Numbered from the stretch's first letter, positions 1 to 9,557 are shown. The stretch is DNA of 64,000 nucleotides from Streptomyces sp. OR43 (GCF_008042275.1 NZ_RDBK01000043.1:475592-539591), one strand, 5' to 3'. Notes: generated from the letters alone by a model not told the origin. Made by a program: numbers and translations.

Positions 1-3000
1 CGCAGCGCGGCAAGGCCCAGCGCACCCGCCGCACACAGCGCGAGGCCTATCTCGCCTATGTGGAGGACCTGCGCGAGGAGCTGTCGGCCGAGGAGCGCGA
101 GCGGCGCGGGCGCGCGGACGTACTGAACCCGTCGCCGTACTCCCTGTACGACATCGTGCGCGACCCGGCCCGGCTCTGGGAGCGGCGACGGGTCGACGAC
201 GACTTCCTGCGGGTACGGGTCGGCACCGGCGAGATGCCGGTGCGGGACCTCCAGATCGCCGAACAGGGCTCGTCCGTCCTCACACCCCCCGACCTCTTCA
301 TGCTGAACGAGGCCTCGGCCGTGGTGACCCGCTTCCGCAACGGCACCGAGCTCCCCCTGACCGTCCCCCTCGACCGCGTCGGCAACGTCAGCGTCATCGG
401 CCCCCGCGAGGACTGCCTGCGTGTCGCCCGCGCCCTGCTCGTCCAGGCGGCCGCCCTGCACGCGCCCGACGACGTGGCCGTCGCCGTCGCCGCCCCGGGC
501 GACCGCATAGCGGACTGGGAGTGGGCCAAGTGGCTGCCCCACCTGCTGGACCCCGAGCAGTTCGACGGCCCGGTCGCCGCCCGCCGCATCGCACCGTCCG
601 CACCCCAGCTGGCCCGCCGGCTCGACGCGGAGCTGCGCCGCCGGGCCTCGTACGCCGCCGAGGTCCGCCGCGGACTGGCCGGCCGGGACGCGCTGTCCAT
701 GAACTCCCGGCTGCTCGTGGTCACCGACGGACACGGCGAGGACGCCGTCGACCTGCCGCGCCCCGACGACGCCGTCGGGCTGCGCGAGATGGGCGTGACC
801 GTGGTGCACCTGCTCGAACAGCGGGTGCAGGAACCGGGACACGTCAACGTACGCATCACCGTCGACGGCACCGGCGTGACCATCGAGGACCTGCGCGAGG
901 CCGAACCGGTCCAGGCGCACGGCACGGTGGACGAGGTCGGTGTGCCGTTCGCCGAGGGCCTGGCCCGGATGCTCGCCCCGCTGCGGCTCTCCGCCGAGTC
1001 CCTGATGGACGCCCCGCTGTCCGGCCCGGTCGAGTTCGCCGCGATGCTGGGCATCGACGACGTGGCCCGGCTCGACCTGGACCGGCTGTGGGCGCCGCGC
1101 GGGGACCGCGCCTTCCTGCGCGTCCCGATCGGCATCAGCGACACCCACGAGCCGGTGCTCCTGGACCTCAAGGAGTCCTCAGAACTCGGCATGGGCCCGC
1201 ACGGGCTGTGTGTGGGCGCCACCGGGTCAGGGAAGTCGGAGCTGCTGCGGACCCTCGTGCTCGGCCTGGTGGCCACCCATTCGCCCGAGGACCTCGCGCT
1301 CGTCCTGGTCGACTACAAGGGCGGCGCCACCTTCGCACCGTTCGCCGGCCTGCCCCATGTCGCGGGCGTCATCACCAACCTGGAGAACCAGGCCGGACTG
1401 GTCGAGCGGGTCCACTCCTCGCTCGCCGGTGAGGTCAAGCGCCGCCAGCAGGCCCTGAAGGACGCGGGCAACGTCGCCGACATCGGGGACTACGCGGCCC
1501 TGCGCGCTTCGAGGCGCCCGGACCTCGCCCCGCTGCCCCACCTCTTCGTCGTGATCGACGAGTTCGGTGAACTGCTCACCGCCAAGCCGGACTTCATCGA
1601 CCTGTTCCTCTCCATCGGCAGGATCGGGCGCTCCATCGGCGTCCATCTGCTGCTCTCCAGCCAGCGGATCGAGGGCGGCAAGCTCAAAGGGCTGGAGACC
1701 TACCTCTCGTACCGGCTCGGCCTGCGGACCTTCTCGGCCGACGAGTCGCGCACGGTCCTGGACACCACGGACGCCTTCCACCTGCCGCCGCTGCCCGGTT
1801 TCGGCTACCTCAAGGTCGACACGAGCCACTACGCGCGGTTCAAGGCGGGCTACGTCTCCGGCGGATACCGCGGTCCTGTCCGGCACGCCGACGAGGCGGA
1901 GACCGGGCCGCTCGCCCTGGAGTACGAGGCGTTCAACACCCTGGCCGGACCGGACAGCGGTCGGCAGGCACCGGAGCCCGCATCCCGTCGCCGCGAGACC
2001 GGTCCCACCGAACTCGGCATCATGGTCGACCAGTTGACGGGCGCCGCCCCCGGCGTCCGCAGCATCTGGCTGCCCCCGCTGCCCTCCGCGATCGCCCTGG
2101 ACACGGTCGCCGGTCCGCTGGACGTCGGCCCGCGCGGCATGCGCCTGGCAGGGGCGCGCACGGTTGGCGGCGGGGCAGGTACGGGGAGCGGTCCGACCGG
2201 TACAGCAAGCGGGCGGGCCGGCACGGGAAGCAGTCCGACGGGCACAGCAGACAGCCCGGCAGCCACGGGCGGCGGTCCGGCCGGCGCCCGTCAGCAGGGT
2301 CCGCTCCGGGTGCCGCTCGGCCTGCTGGACGACCCGGCCAAGCAGTGGCAGGGGCAGTGGTTCCTGGACCTGACCGTGGCCGGCGGCCACGCGGCCGTGA
2401 TCGGCGGCCCGCAGTCCGGCAAGACGACGCTCCTGCGCACGCTCGTCCTCTCCCTCGCGCTGACCCACACCCCGCAGGAAGTCGGCGTCTACGGCCTCGA
2501 CCTGGTCGGCGGCGGCCTCCAGGCGCTGGCGGAGCTGCCGCACGTCGGCGGCATCGCGGGCCGCGCCGACCGCGAGCGGGCGGCCCGCACCGTCGAGGAG
2601 GTCCGCGCCATGCTCGCCGTGCGCGAGGACCTCTACCGCGAGCACGGCATCGATTCGGTCGAGCAGCTGCGCACGCTGCACGCGGCGGGGCGACTGCCGC
2701 AGCTGGCGTCCGCCGAGATCGTGCTCGTCATCGACGGATTCGGCGCGTTGCGCGACGACTTCGACGACCTCGACGACGCGGTCGCGGACATCCTCAAGCG
2801 CGGTGGCGGCTACGGCATCCACGTCGTCGCGGGCATGCTGCGCTGGAACGACGTACGCATCGCCATCCAGTCCAACTTCGGCACCCGTGTCGAACTGCGG
2901 CTGAACGATCCCGGCGAGTCGAGCATCGAGCGCAAGCTCGCCGCGACCCTGTCGCCCGACGAGCCCGGCCGGATCCTCACCGACGGCAAGCTCTTCGCCC

Positions 3001-3866
3001 AGGTCGCGCTCCCCCGCACGGACGGGGCCTGCGACACGGCGGACCTGGGTGCCGTGCTGGAGCGCACGGCACGCGCGGTCCGCGCCACCTGGCACGGCGA
3101 CGTCGCCCAGCCGGTACGGGTGCTGCCGCACATCCTGGAGCCCGCACGGCTGCCGGGACCGGTCGCCGAGCCGCAGCGGGTCCCGCTCGGTCTCGACCAG
3201 TCGGCGCTGGCACCCGCCCTGCTCGACCTGTTCGGCCACGACCAGCACCTGCTGGTGCTGGGGGACAGCGAGTGCGGCAAGACGAACCTGCTGCGGACGG
3301 TCGCGCGCGGGCTGGTCGACCGTTACGGCGAGGACGACCTGGTCTTCGCCGTGATGGACCCGAGGCGCTCGCTGCGCGGGGTGGTCCCGGAGGAGTTCAA
3401 CGGTGGCTACGCGTACAACTCCAAGCTGTGCGCCGGGCTTTCGGCCGGGATCGCCACCGAGCTGGAGAAGCGGCTGCCCGACGAGAACGCGCGCCTGGAG
3501 GACCTGGAGCCGGGCAGCTGGGGCAAGGGGCCGCGCATCGTGGTGCTGGTCGACGACTACGACGTCCTGACGACGGCGGGCCAGTCGCCGCTGGCCGCGT
3601 TCCTCCCGTACATCCCGTCGGCGGTCGACATCGGCCTCCACTTCGTGCTGACGCGGCGCGTGGCCGGTGCCTCGCGCGGCATGTACGAGCCGCTGGTGCA
3701 GGGCCTGCGGGAGTCGGGCGCGTCGGCCCTGGTGATGTCCGGCGACCGGAGCGAGGGACAGCTCTTCCCCGGCGTCTATGCGTCTCAACAGGCAGCTGGC
3801 CGAGGCGTGTTCATCCAGCGGGGCCGTCCGAACCGTCTGGTCCAGACGGTGTACGCACCGGCGTGA
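1..3866 (+). CDS. eccC: Type VII secretion ATPase EccC (5' end outside window)
   Basis: FtsK/SpoIIIE-type motor of the ESX/type VII secretion membrane complex. The reading frame is open from position 3, so the N-terminal transmembrane part lies upstream of the window; a GTG at 60 is internal. Three P-loop domains are visible: GATGSGKS (about 1215), GGPQSGKT (2403) and GDSECGKT (3261). Only the first is followed by a canonical Walker B with DE (VVIDEFGEL); domain 2 has VIDGFGAL and domain 3 has VDDYDVL. This fits the EccC family, where domain 1 is the main hydrolysing motor and the later domains bind substrate. A Gly/Thr/Ser-rich linker of low complexity sits at about 2160-2280. Downstream ESX genes support the call. 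Confidence 0.95.
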   Translation, partial: QRGKAQRTRRTQREAYLAYVEDLREELSAEERERRGRADVLNPSPYSLYDIVRDPARLWERRRVDDDFLRVRVGTGEMPVRDLQIAEQGSSVLTPPDLFMLNEASAVVTRFRNGTELPLTVPLDRVGNVSVIGPREDCLRVARALLVQAAALHAPDDVAVAVAAPGDRIADWEWAKWLPHLLDPEQFDGPVAARRIAPSAPQLARRLDAELRRRASYAAEVRRGLAGRDALSMNSRLLVVTDGHGEDAVDLPRPDDAVGLREMGVTVVHLLEQRVQEPGHVNVRITVDGTGVTIEDLREAEPVQAHGTVDEVGVPFAEGLARMLAPLRLSAESLMDAPLSGPVEFAAMLGIDDVARLDLDRLWAPRGDRAFLRVPIGISDTHEPVLLDLKESSELGMGPHGLCVGATGSGKSELLRTLVLGLVATHSPEDLALVLVDYKGGATFAPFAGLPHVAGVITNLENQAGLVERVHSSLAGEVKRRQQALKDAGNVADIGDYAALRASRRPDLAPLPHLFVVIDEFGELLTAKPDFIDLFLSIGRIGRSIGVHLLLSSQRIEGGKLKGLETYLSYRLGLRTFSADESRTVLDTTDAFHLPPLPGFGYLKVDTSHYARFKAGYVSGGYRGPVRHADEAETGPLALEYEAFNTLAGPDSGRQAPEPASRRRETGPTELGIMVDQLTGAAPGVRSIWLPPLPSAIALDTVAGPLDVGPRGMRLAGARTVGGGAGTGSGPTGTASGRAGTGSSPTGTADSPAATGGGPAGARQQGPLRVPLGLLDDPAKQWQGQWFLDLTVAGGHAAVIGGPQSGKTTLLRTLVLSLALTHTPQEVGVYGLDLVGGGLQALAELPHVGGIAGRADRERAARTVEEVRAMLAVREDLYREHGIDSVEQLRTLHAAGRLPQLASAEIVLVIDGFGALRDDFDDLDDAVADILKRGGGYGIHVVAGMLRWNDVRIAIQSNFGTRVELRLNDPGESSIERKLAATLSPDEPGRILTDGKLFAQVALPRTDGACDTADLGAVLERTARAVRATWHGDVAQPVRVLPHILEPARLPGPVAEPQRVPLGLDQSALAPALLDLFGHDQHLLVLGDSECGKTNLLRTVARGLVDRYGEDDLVFAVMDPRRSLRGVVPEEFNGGYAYNSKLCAGLSAGIATELEKRLPDENARLEDLEPGSWGKGPRIVVLVDDYDVLTTAGQSPLAAFLPYIPSAVDIGLHFVLTRRVAGASRGMYEPLVQGLRESGASALVMSGDRSEGQLFPGVYASQQAAGRGVFIQRGRPNRLVQTVYAPA

Positions 3867-3918
3867 GGGACTCCGTGGACCACCTTTTCCCCCGAACACC
3901 GAAGGACCGGACGACTCC

Positions 3919-5358
3919 ATGACGAAAGACGTCATCGCGCTCACCGCCCGCATGCCCGACCCGTGGACCGTGCTCGCGGGCCTGCTCTCCGGCGGCCCGG
4001 ACAAGCTGGTGGGAACACGGGGCGACGGCGCCGTGGTGCAGCTCTGCGACACGCAGGGCCGCCCGCTCGTCTCGGTCGAGGCACCGTTGCTGGTCGCCGT
4101 GGAGGGCGAGGCGGAACGGCTGCTGGGGGCGACGCCGCCACCGGTGCCGTACTGGTGGACGGAGGCCCGCGCCACCACGGGCGTCGCGGAGGCGGAGCGG
4201 CTCGCGGGCACGTTCGCGACCCGGCTCACCGCGCTGGTGGGCGGCTCGGCCTGGCCGCCGGACGCCGTCGGTTCGCTCACCGTGGTGCCGTCGGACGGGG
4301 TGCGGGTCGCCCCGGCACCGGCCGCCGCGCAGCCCGCCGTCGACGTGCTCACGGAGAAGGTCGCCGTCGTCATCCAGGACCGTCCGGTCGTCGCGATGAC
4401 CGCCTGGCTCTCCGACGCCTTCCGCGCGGCCGCCGGGGCCGGGCTCGGCCTCCAGATCGTCAGCCCGGCGGGGACCACGCTCTCCCCCGCCGTACGCGAC
4501 AGCCTCGGCGGGTGGCCGTCGCGCTGGGTCGTTCAGGACGAGCGGGACGGCTACTACGACGGCCTGACGGGGGCCGTACTGCGGTGGCAGGACGGCGCGT
4601 TCGCCCCGCCCGGCTCCCCGGACCCCGCGGAAGCTTCGGATTTTTCGGAGGGCGACCCGCACACGCGGGTGGCGGCCACCTACCAGGAGGTCACGGACAC
4701 GGGTGAGCGCCAGCTCGGCCTGACCTTCCGCATGGTCCACCCGGCGGACGACCGGCTGGTGCTGGGCGGCGGCCTGGAGACGGTGTGGCGGGAGCTGACG
4801 GGGAAGCCGCCGGCCGGCTGGGGTACCTCGGAACCGGCCAACCTGCCCTGGTCTCTGAGCCAGTTGACCGACGTGGCCCATCGCAGGGCGCCGGAGCCGA
4901 CCTGGCTCGTCGTGGTCGGCGGCCCGGACCGGCCGGGCCTCGCCACCGTACGCGTCACGCGCACGGAGGCGGGCGTCGAGGAGCACGTCACGATGGCGCT
5001 CGGCTACGGAAGCGGCGAGGAGTGCCCCGTGGACGCCCTGCCCGCCCTCGCGGAGGCACTCGCCACCCGGCACCGCCTCCAGTCGATGCTCGTACAGCTT
5101 CGCAAAGCGCGACGCGACATGGCGGTGCCCGCACGCTTCGAAGGGCCGGGCGTTCCGCTGGCGTTCGTCCTGGGCGCGGATGAGGTCCGCGACCTGCCGG
5201 GCGACCGCGCCCGCCGCACACCCCTGCCGCAGGCGCCTCTGCCTCTCGGCCCGAAAACGCGCCCTGCGCTGTACTACCCGCTGCCGGGCGACCCGTCGGA
5301 CCTGTCGGGCTGGCTGGACTTCGAGCGACTGATGCGCCATCTCAAGGGGGCGCCGTGA
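3919..5358 (+). CDS. DUF6177-like type VII secretion-associated protein
   Basis: A 479-residue soluble protein starting MTKDVIALT, placed 52 bases after eccC. I recognise it as the DUF6177-type protein that sits between eccC and the esx genes in Streptomyces type VII loci. No signal peptide, transmembrane segment or catalytic motif is evident. The longer open frame starting at 3778 overlaps eccC, so the ATG at 3919 is preferred. By position it may be an accessory or chaperone-like component of secretion, but that is inference from gene order only. Confidence 0.8.
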   Translation: MTKDVIALTARMPDPWTVLAGLLSGGPDKLVGTRGDGAVVQLCDTQGRPLVSVEAPLLVAVEGEAERLLGATPPPVPYWWTEARATTGVAEAERLAGTFATRLTALVGGSAWPPDAVGSLTVVPSDGVRVAPAPAAAQPAVDVLTEKVAVVIQDRPVVAMTAWLSDAFRAAAGAGLGLQIVSPAGTTLSPAVRDSLGGWPSRWVVQDERDGYYDGLTGAVLRWQDGAFAPPGSPDPAEASDFSEGDPHTRVAATYQEVTDTGERQLGLTFRMVHPADDRLVLGGGLETVWRELTGKPPAGWGTSEPANLPWSLSQLTDVAHRRAPEPTWLVVVGGPDRPGLATVRVTRTEAGVEEHVTMALGYGSGEECPVDALPALAEALATRHRLQSMLVQLRKARRDMAVPARFEGPGVPLAFVLGADEVRDLPGDRARRTPLPQAPLPLGPKTRPALYYPLPGDPSDLSGWLDFERLMRHLKGAP

Positions 5359-5485
5359 CCGCGCCCGGTGTCATGACTCTGCAACAACGACAATCTGTCC
5401 GATTGCAGATTGCAGTAGCGACGCACGAGTTGATAGACATGTATTCGATCAAGAGGGTTTTCGTTCGAGCGGGTGGGGGAAGCTG
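5359..5485 (+). promoter_or_regulatory. Gap likely carrying the esx promoter
   Basis: This 127-base gap precedes the first esx gene and is more AT-rich than its surroundings. It contains a short direct repeat (ATTGCAGATTGCAG near 5403) and ends in a purine-rich ribosome binding site (GTGGGGGAAG) just before the ATG at 5486. A promoter here would let the small esx genes be expressed apart from the eccC transcript. No defined operator was recognised. Confidence 0.35.
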
Positions 5486-5818
5486 ATGAAGTTCAACATG
5501 GGGGCCTCGGTCCTCTCGACCCTGATGTCGAAGTCACAGGGCTCCAGTACGGATCTGGGCACGCTGATCCGGCAGTTGATCGCGGCGGCGGAACCGCTGG
5601 AGGGCAAGTTCCACGGGTCGGGCAAGGTCGCGTTCGACGACTTCAAGAACCGCTCCGACGAGATCACCGCGGCGCTGAACGCCTCGCTCTCCGGAATCCT
5701 CGGCGGCCAGTCCGGGATGGACGCGGCCTTCGGCTCGGGTGACCAGGAACAGGGCGAGAACGCGAAGACGCAGATGGCGTCGGCCAACTTCGACGCGGCC
5801 CGTTTCTCGGGCCGCTGA
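5486..5818 (+). CDS. esxB: WXG100-like ESX substrate (EsxB-like)
   Basis: A 110-residue helical protein, the usual size for WXG100 substrates of type VII secretion. The central turn that normally carries W-X-G reads GSGKVAFDDF, so the Trp is missing, as in several Streptomyces EsxB-type partners. A predicted helix (LGTLIRQLIAAAEPLEG) precedes the turn and another (NRSDEITAALNASLSGI) follows it. It lies immediately upstream of an EsxA-like gene, matching the esxB-esxA order of S. coelicolor. The pair presumably forms a secreted heterodimer. Which paralogue is B or A is inferred from order, not proven. Confidence 0.75.
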   Translation: MKFNMGASVLSTLMSKSQGSSTDLGTLIRQLIAAAEPLEGKFHGSGKVAFDDFKNRSDEITAALNASLSGILGGQSGMDAAFGSGDQEQGENAKTQMASANFDAARFSGR

Positions 5819-5823
5819 CACCG

Positions 5824-5842
5824 GCCCGCCCGACGGGCGGGC
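5824..5842 (+). terminator. Hairpin with T-rich tail between the two esx genes
   Basis: GCCCGCCC (5824-5831) pairs with GGGCGGGC (5835-5842) and is followed by GGCGGGTTTTCGTTCTTTC. It resembles an intrinsic terminator or attenuator and lies in the 62-base gap between esxB and esxA. It could stabilise the esxB message or reduce read-through into esxA. Confidence 0.55.
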
Positions 5843-5880
5843 GGCGGGTTTTCGTTCTTTCTCACGGGGAGTGATGGGTG

Positions 5881-6201
5881 ATGGCAGGAAACGCGGGCGA
5901 CACCGACCGGCGGGCGTACGACACGGGCGCCTCCACCGAGGTCCAGGGCAACATCCAGGTGGTGATCGCCCAGCTGGAGGCGGTGATCACGGCTCGGGAC
6001 ACACAGGTGAAGGCGGCGATGAGCGACTTCGCGGCGGACGGCGTGGCGGACGAGTACCACGGCAAGGAACTGCGGTGGAACGCGACCTCGCAGGAGGTCA
6101 AGAACATCATCCAGCTGCTCCGTTCGACGCTGGAGAAGAACGACGGCACCGCGCAGCAGACGCTGGCGCGCGCCAAGGCCGCGGTCGACAACATCGGCTG
6201 A
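5881..6201 (+). CDS. esxA: WXG100-like ESX substrate (EsxA-like)
   Basis: A 106-residue small helical protein starting MAGNAGDTDRR. ATG 5881 is chosen over the adjacent GTG 5878 because both share the GGGGAG ribosome binding site and ATG gives better spacing. The first helix (TEVQGNIQVVIAQLEAVI) is followed by a linker with GKELRWNATSQEV and a second long helix rich in Gln, Lys and Ala. Length, position and helical pattern fit the WXG100 superfamily. It is the probable partner of the upstream protein and is exported by the EccC machine. Confidence 0.78.
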   Translation: MAGNAGDTDRRAYDTGASTEVQGNIQVVIAQLEAVITARDTQVKAAMSDFAADGVADEYHGKELRWNATSQEVKNIIQLLRSTLEKNDGTAQQTLARAKAAVDNIG

Positions 6202-6216
6202 GCGGTCTGGCTGTGA

Positions 6217-6256
6217 CGCCCGTCGGAAGAATCGTTCCTTCTTCTTCCGACGGGCG
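6217..6256 (+). terminator. Strong hairpin terminator after esxA
   Basis: A perfect 15-base-pair stem, CGCCCGTCGGAAGAA (6217-6231) with TTCTTCCGACGGGCG (6242-6256), and a 10-base loop, 16 bases after the esxA stop. It probably ends most of the small esx transcript before the DUF6507-like gene and toxin gene. Confidence 0.75.
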
Positions 6257-6297
6257 CTGGTTCCGGATCAGGTACGGGCACGGGGGGCGGGTTTTCA

Positions 6298-6723
6298 GTG
6301 ACGGCGTGGGACATCAAGCCGCAGGGTGTGCAGGGGCAGCTGAAGCAGGTCGGTCGGCACGCGGGTGACCTGGAGAAGGCGCTGAACGCGATGGTCACGG
6401 CCATGTCGGAGGCGGCGACGCATGCGGGGACGGCGGTGCCGGGCACGGCGGCGTCACTGCCGGTGGCGGGGCCGGTGGCGGTGGGGGCGGAGCCGTTGTC
6501 GCATCCGACGCTGGGGCCGGTGGCTGCGGCGCTGGGCACGTACATGACGGAGCGGAAGCCGCAGCTGAAGTCGATGGCGGAGCGCATCCAGGCCGCTGTG
6601 CTGGGTGCGGCGACGGCGACGAACGAGTACGTGGAGGGCGACCTGGACACGGCCAAGCAGGCCCAGGACGCCGCGAAGTCCGTGCGTCTGGATCTGCTGA
6701 AGGACATGGGGGCCGCCAAGTGA
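6298..6723 (+). CDS. DUF6507-like ESX-associated helical protein
   Basis: A 141-residue helical protein (start GTG 6298) that I recognise as DUF6507-like, found beside type VII toxins in Streptomyces. It begins MTAWDIKPQGVQGQ, has an Ala/Gly/Pro-rich middle and ends in a charged helix. Its stop overlaps the GTG start of the toxin gene (GTGA), so the two are translationally coupled. It is plausibly a WXG100-like targeting partner or chaperone for the toxin; that role is inferred from coupling and size. Confidence 0.7.
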   Translation: MTAWDIKPQGVQGQLKQVGRHAGDLEKALNAMVTAMSEAATHAGTAVPGTAASLPVAGPVAVGAEPLSHPTLGPVAAALGTYMTERKPQLKSMAERIQAAVLGAATATNEYVEGDLDTAKQAQDAAKSVRLDLLKDMGAAK

Positions 6724-9557
6724 GCAAGAACGAGGCGGTCTCCCCGTCGGGCATCCCCGTCTTCACCGGCAACCTTGCCCTGCTGGACACCAGCGTGACC
6801 GCGCTGACGAAGGCCGCGGGGTCGATCGCCACGTCCGCCGGTGACGTGCACAGCAGCTTCGGCGGCCTCCAGGCGTTCTACAAGGCGCCCGAGGCCGACC
6901 AGCTGTTCGCGACGACGAAGCCGGTCGCGGACCGCGGGACGTCCCTGAAGTCGGACCTGGCCACGATCACGGCCGCGCTGAGCACGTACTCAAACGACGC
7001 CCACCCGCTGGTAGAGAAGCTGAAGCAGCTCAAACTCGACGCCGACGCCTTCCTGGTCCAGATCCGGGACGACGACAAGTGGCGCGAGGACGGCGACCTG
7101 GTCGACGAGAACAACGGCCGCCACGCCGAGATCATCGAGACCTGGACGGCGTTCCAGGCCGTGGAGCGGGCCTGCCACGACAAGATCGTCGCTCTGGTCG
7201 GCGGCCCCGCGCTGAAGATCGACGACGGCTCCGGCAAGAAGGGGACGTACGGCTACGACGCCGAGACCCTCAAGCACGCCGAGGGCCTGCCCTGGGGCGA
7301 CCCCGTCGAGGAATCGAAACCCTGGTGGCACGTCCACGAACACGCCTGGGACTTCGTCAAGGGCTTCTTCGTCGACGGTGTCTGGGGCACCATCAAGGGC
7401 CTGGGCACCCTGGTGGGCACCGACGGCTGGGACTCCGCCAAGCAGGCCTGGTCGGGCCTGGGCAAGCTCGCCACCGGCCTGGCGATCACCGCTTCCCCGC
7501 TGGGCGTCGCGTACTGGATGACCCCCGAGGACCAGCTCCCCTCCTACCTGCGTGACTCCCGCACGGCCATGAAGGAGACGGGCAAGGCGCTGCTGGCCTG
7601 GGACCAGTGGGGCGAGAACCCCTCCCGCGCCGCCGGCGCGGTGACGTTCAACGTCATCACGACCGTGTTCACGGGCGGTGCGGGCGGCGCGGCCTCCGGC
7701 GCCGGCAAGGCCGCCCTCGCGGCGAAGGCCCTGTCCACCGCGGGCAAGGTGGGCCGGTTCGTCGACCCGATGACGTACGTCTTCAAGGGCGCGGGCATGG
7801 GCCTGACGAAGATCGGCGACGTGATGGCCGGCTTCAAGGGCCTGGGCAGCACCCAGATCCCCGCCCTCCCCGAAGGCACCATCACCCTCCCCGACGGCGG
7901 CTTCAAACTCGCCGACGGAACCCTGCACCTCCCGGAGGGCTCGGCGGTCCCGGAGGCCGCCTTCGAGGTCCCGAGCAACTCCTACAAGCTCCCGGACGGC
8001 ACGGCCATCCCCGCCGGAGCGATCGACCTGGGCGACGGCGTGGTCCGCCTCCCGGAAGGCATGGCACCCCCCGCCGGCTCCCTCCACATCCCCGAAGGCG
8101 CCCTCAAACTCCCCGAAGGCACCACCGCCCTCCCCGAGAACGTACTCAAGGGCACGGACGAACACGGCAACACCGTCTACCTGGACCGCCCGGGCAACGT
8201 CCTCAAGGAAGACGGCACCCTCAAGCAACACCACACCGCCGCGAAGCAGGAAGGCGTGGCCACGGGGGCGGAAGCCCCGGCCACGGTCAAGGTCCCGGAG
8301 CACGAACTGGTCGGCGCCGGCGCCCACTCCATCGCCGGCAACGCGGACGGGGCTCTCCGCACGGGCGACGACCTGAGCGGCGCGGGGCGGGCCGGCGACG
8401 AGGCCACTGGCACGGGTGCCGGTACGGGCAGGAGCCCGGGCGGGTCGGCAAGCAACCTGCCCGGGGGCTCGGCGGGCAACTACGTGCCGAGTAACAACCT
8501 GGAGGGCGGCGGGCCGGTCGGATCGGGCGGCCACCACCCAACGAACAACCTCGATGGTGGAGGGTCCGGCGGGGGTCATAGCGACCTCGGCGCCACCGGC
8601 GGCCACGACGTGCCCGACGGCGCAGGCACCGCTGACGACGGCGCTACGGCTTCGCCGACGCACCGCGCAGACGAGGGCTCCGCGGGTAGCGGTGGAGGTC
8701 CCGCCGAGCGAGAACTGACCGCCGCCGAGCGGAAGAAGCTGCAAGACAGGCATGTGTGGTTGGCCAACAACAACGACGTGTGGCGCGAAACTCACTACCG
8801 AGGCGACGGCCATCGCTGGGACAAGAACGTCAAGGTCGACGGCGTTGAGCTGCCCATCCTCAAGAAGGGTGCCAACGGCGCGTGGGTTGCCAAGTACGAC
8901 CTCCCGCACGGCCCTTCGGAGATCAAGCACAGCCGAACACCACTCAAGCCGGACTCCGCTGACCCCAGGCACATCCCACAGTTGGACGAGGCCGCGAAGA
9001 ACAGCAGGGTGAGCGTGGACCTCGCCAACGCTGAAAGAGCATTCAAAGAAGACCCATCGCCTCAGAACCACTCTGACCTTGACACGGCGGCCAGCGCCTA
9101 CCGCGATCAATTGGCCGATATCCCCAACAACAGCAAGCACTCGGAGAGGCTCGGCGAGAAGGCATCCAGGCTCCACGCCATCCCCAAGATTTTCCCGACA
9201 GCCAAATACGTTGATCTCCCCAGGACACCAAATGGCGCCAACATGCTTGACGACCTATATGAGATCGGCGATGACGGCAGCTATCTCGTCGTTGAGCAAA
9301 AAGGACCGAAGGCAAATCTGAACCCTCCTCGCCTCGGTGCCGGTCCAGCCGCAAACATGATGGTCAAGCAAGGAACGAGGCCATACCTGGAAACAATCTT
9401 CCATGAGATGTGGAAGCGAGGCGGTGTGGACAGGCAGCTCGCGGAGAAGCTATTCGATGCCCTTGAGAACAAGAAACTGCAGTATGTTCTAGTAAAGGGC
9501 AAAGAGAGCGCCGGCTCCTACGACGGCTCCGTGCTTGAGTACTTCAAGATCTACTAG
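6720..9557 (+). CDS. Type VII-secreted polymorphic toxin, PD-(D/E)XK-like C-terminus
   Basis: A 945-residue protein of modular toxin build. Residues 1 to about 150 are helical and LXG/WXG-like, fitting ESX export. A hydrophobic Gly/Ala-rich stretch lies near residues 240-350. Residues about 380-475 are a repeat array of LPEG/LPDG units, followed by a Gly/Ser/Asn-rich linker and a pretoxin segment with RWDKNVKVDG. The C-terminal ~100 residues contain DDLYEI (from about residue 844) and YLVVEQKG (E859, K861), an acidic plus E-X-K arrangement like PD-(D/E)XK nucleases. From about 8740 onward codons become visibly less GC-biased, typical of exchanged toxin tips. The nuclease assignment is inference. 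Confidence 0.8.
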   Translation: MSKNEAVSPSGIPVFTGNLALLDTSVTALTKAAGSIATSAGDVHSSFGGLQAFYKAPEADQLFATTKPVADRGTSLKSDLATITAALSTYSNDAHPLVEKLKQLKLDADAFLVQIRDDDKWREDGDLVDENNGRHAEIIETWTAFQAVERACHDKIVALVGGPALKIDDGSGKKGTYGYDAETLKHAEGLPWGDPVEESKPWWHVHEHAWDFVKGFFVDGVWGTIKGLGTLVGTDGWDSAKQAWSGLGKLATGLAITASPLGVAYWMTPEDQLPSYLRDSRTAMKETGKALLAWDQWGENPSRAAGAVTFNVITTVFTGGAGGAASGAGKAALAAKALSTAGKVGRFVDPMTYVFKGAGMGLTKIGDVMAGFKGLGSTQIPALPEGTITLPDGGFKLADGTLHLPEGSAVPEAAFEVPSNSYKLPDGTAIPAGAIDLGDGVVRLPEGMAPPAGSLHIPEGALKLPEGTTALPENVLKGTDEHGNTVYLDRPGNVLKEDGTLKQHHTAAKQEGVATGAEAPATVKVPEHELVGAGAHSIAGNADGALRTGDDLSGAGRAGDEATGTGAGTGRSPGGSASNLPGGSAGNYVPSNNLEGGGPVGSGGHHPTNNLDGGGSGGGHSDLGATGGHDVPDGAGTADDGATASPTHRADEGSAGSGGGPAERELTAAERKKLQDRHVWLANNNDVWRETHYRGDGHRWDKNVKVDGVELPILKKGANGAWVAKYDLPHGPSEIKHSRTPLKPDSADPRHIPQLDEAAKNSRVSVDLANAERAFKEDPSPQNHSDLDTAASAYRDQLADIPNNSKHSERLGEKASRLHAIPKIFPTAKYVDLPRTPNGANMLDDLYEIGDDGSYLVVEQKGPKANLNPPRLGAGPAANMMVKQGTRPYLETIFHEMWKRGGVDRQLAEKLFDALENKKLQYVLVKGKESAGSYDGSVLEYFKIY
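7857..8160 (+). repeat. LPEG/LPDG coding repeat array in the toxin
   Basis: Roughly nine imperfect units of 8-14 codons, built around LPEGT, LPDGG, LADGT, LPEGS, LPDGT, LGDG, LPEGM, IPEGA and LPEGT. They alternate hydrophobic strand-like residues with Gly turns and Pro. The array separates the export-like N-terminal part from the variable toxin end and may form an extended stalk or beta-helix. Confidence 0.7.

Noticed and set aside
1227..4478. 1083-codon minus-strand open frame opposite eccC and its neighbour
   Set aside because: Antisense to two clear genes, Arg/Ala/Gly-rich with no recognisable domain; a high-GC shadow frame.
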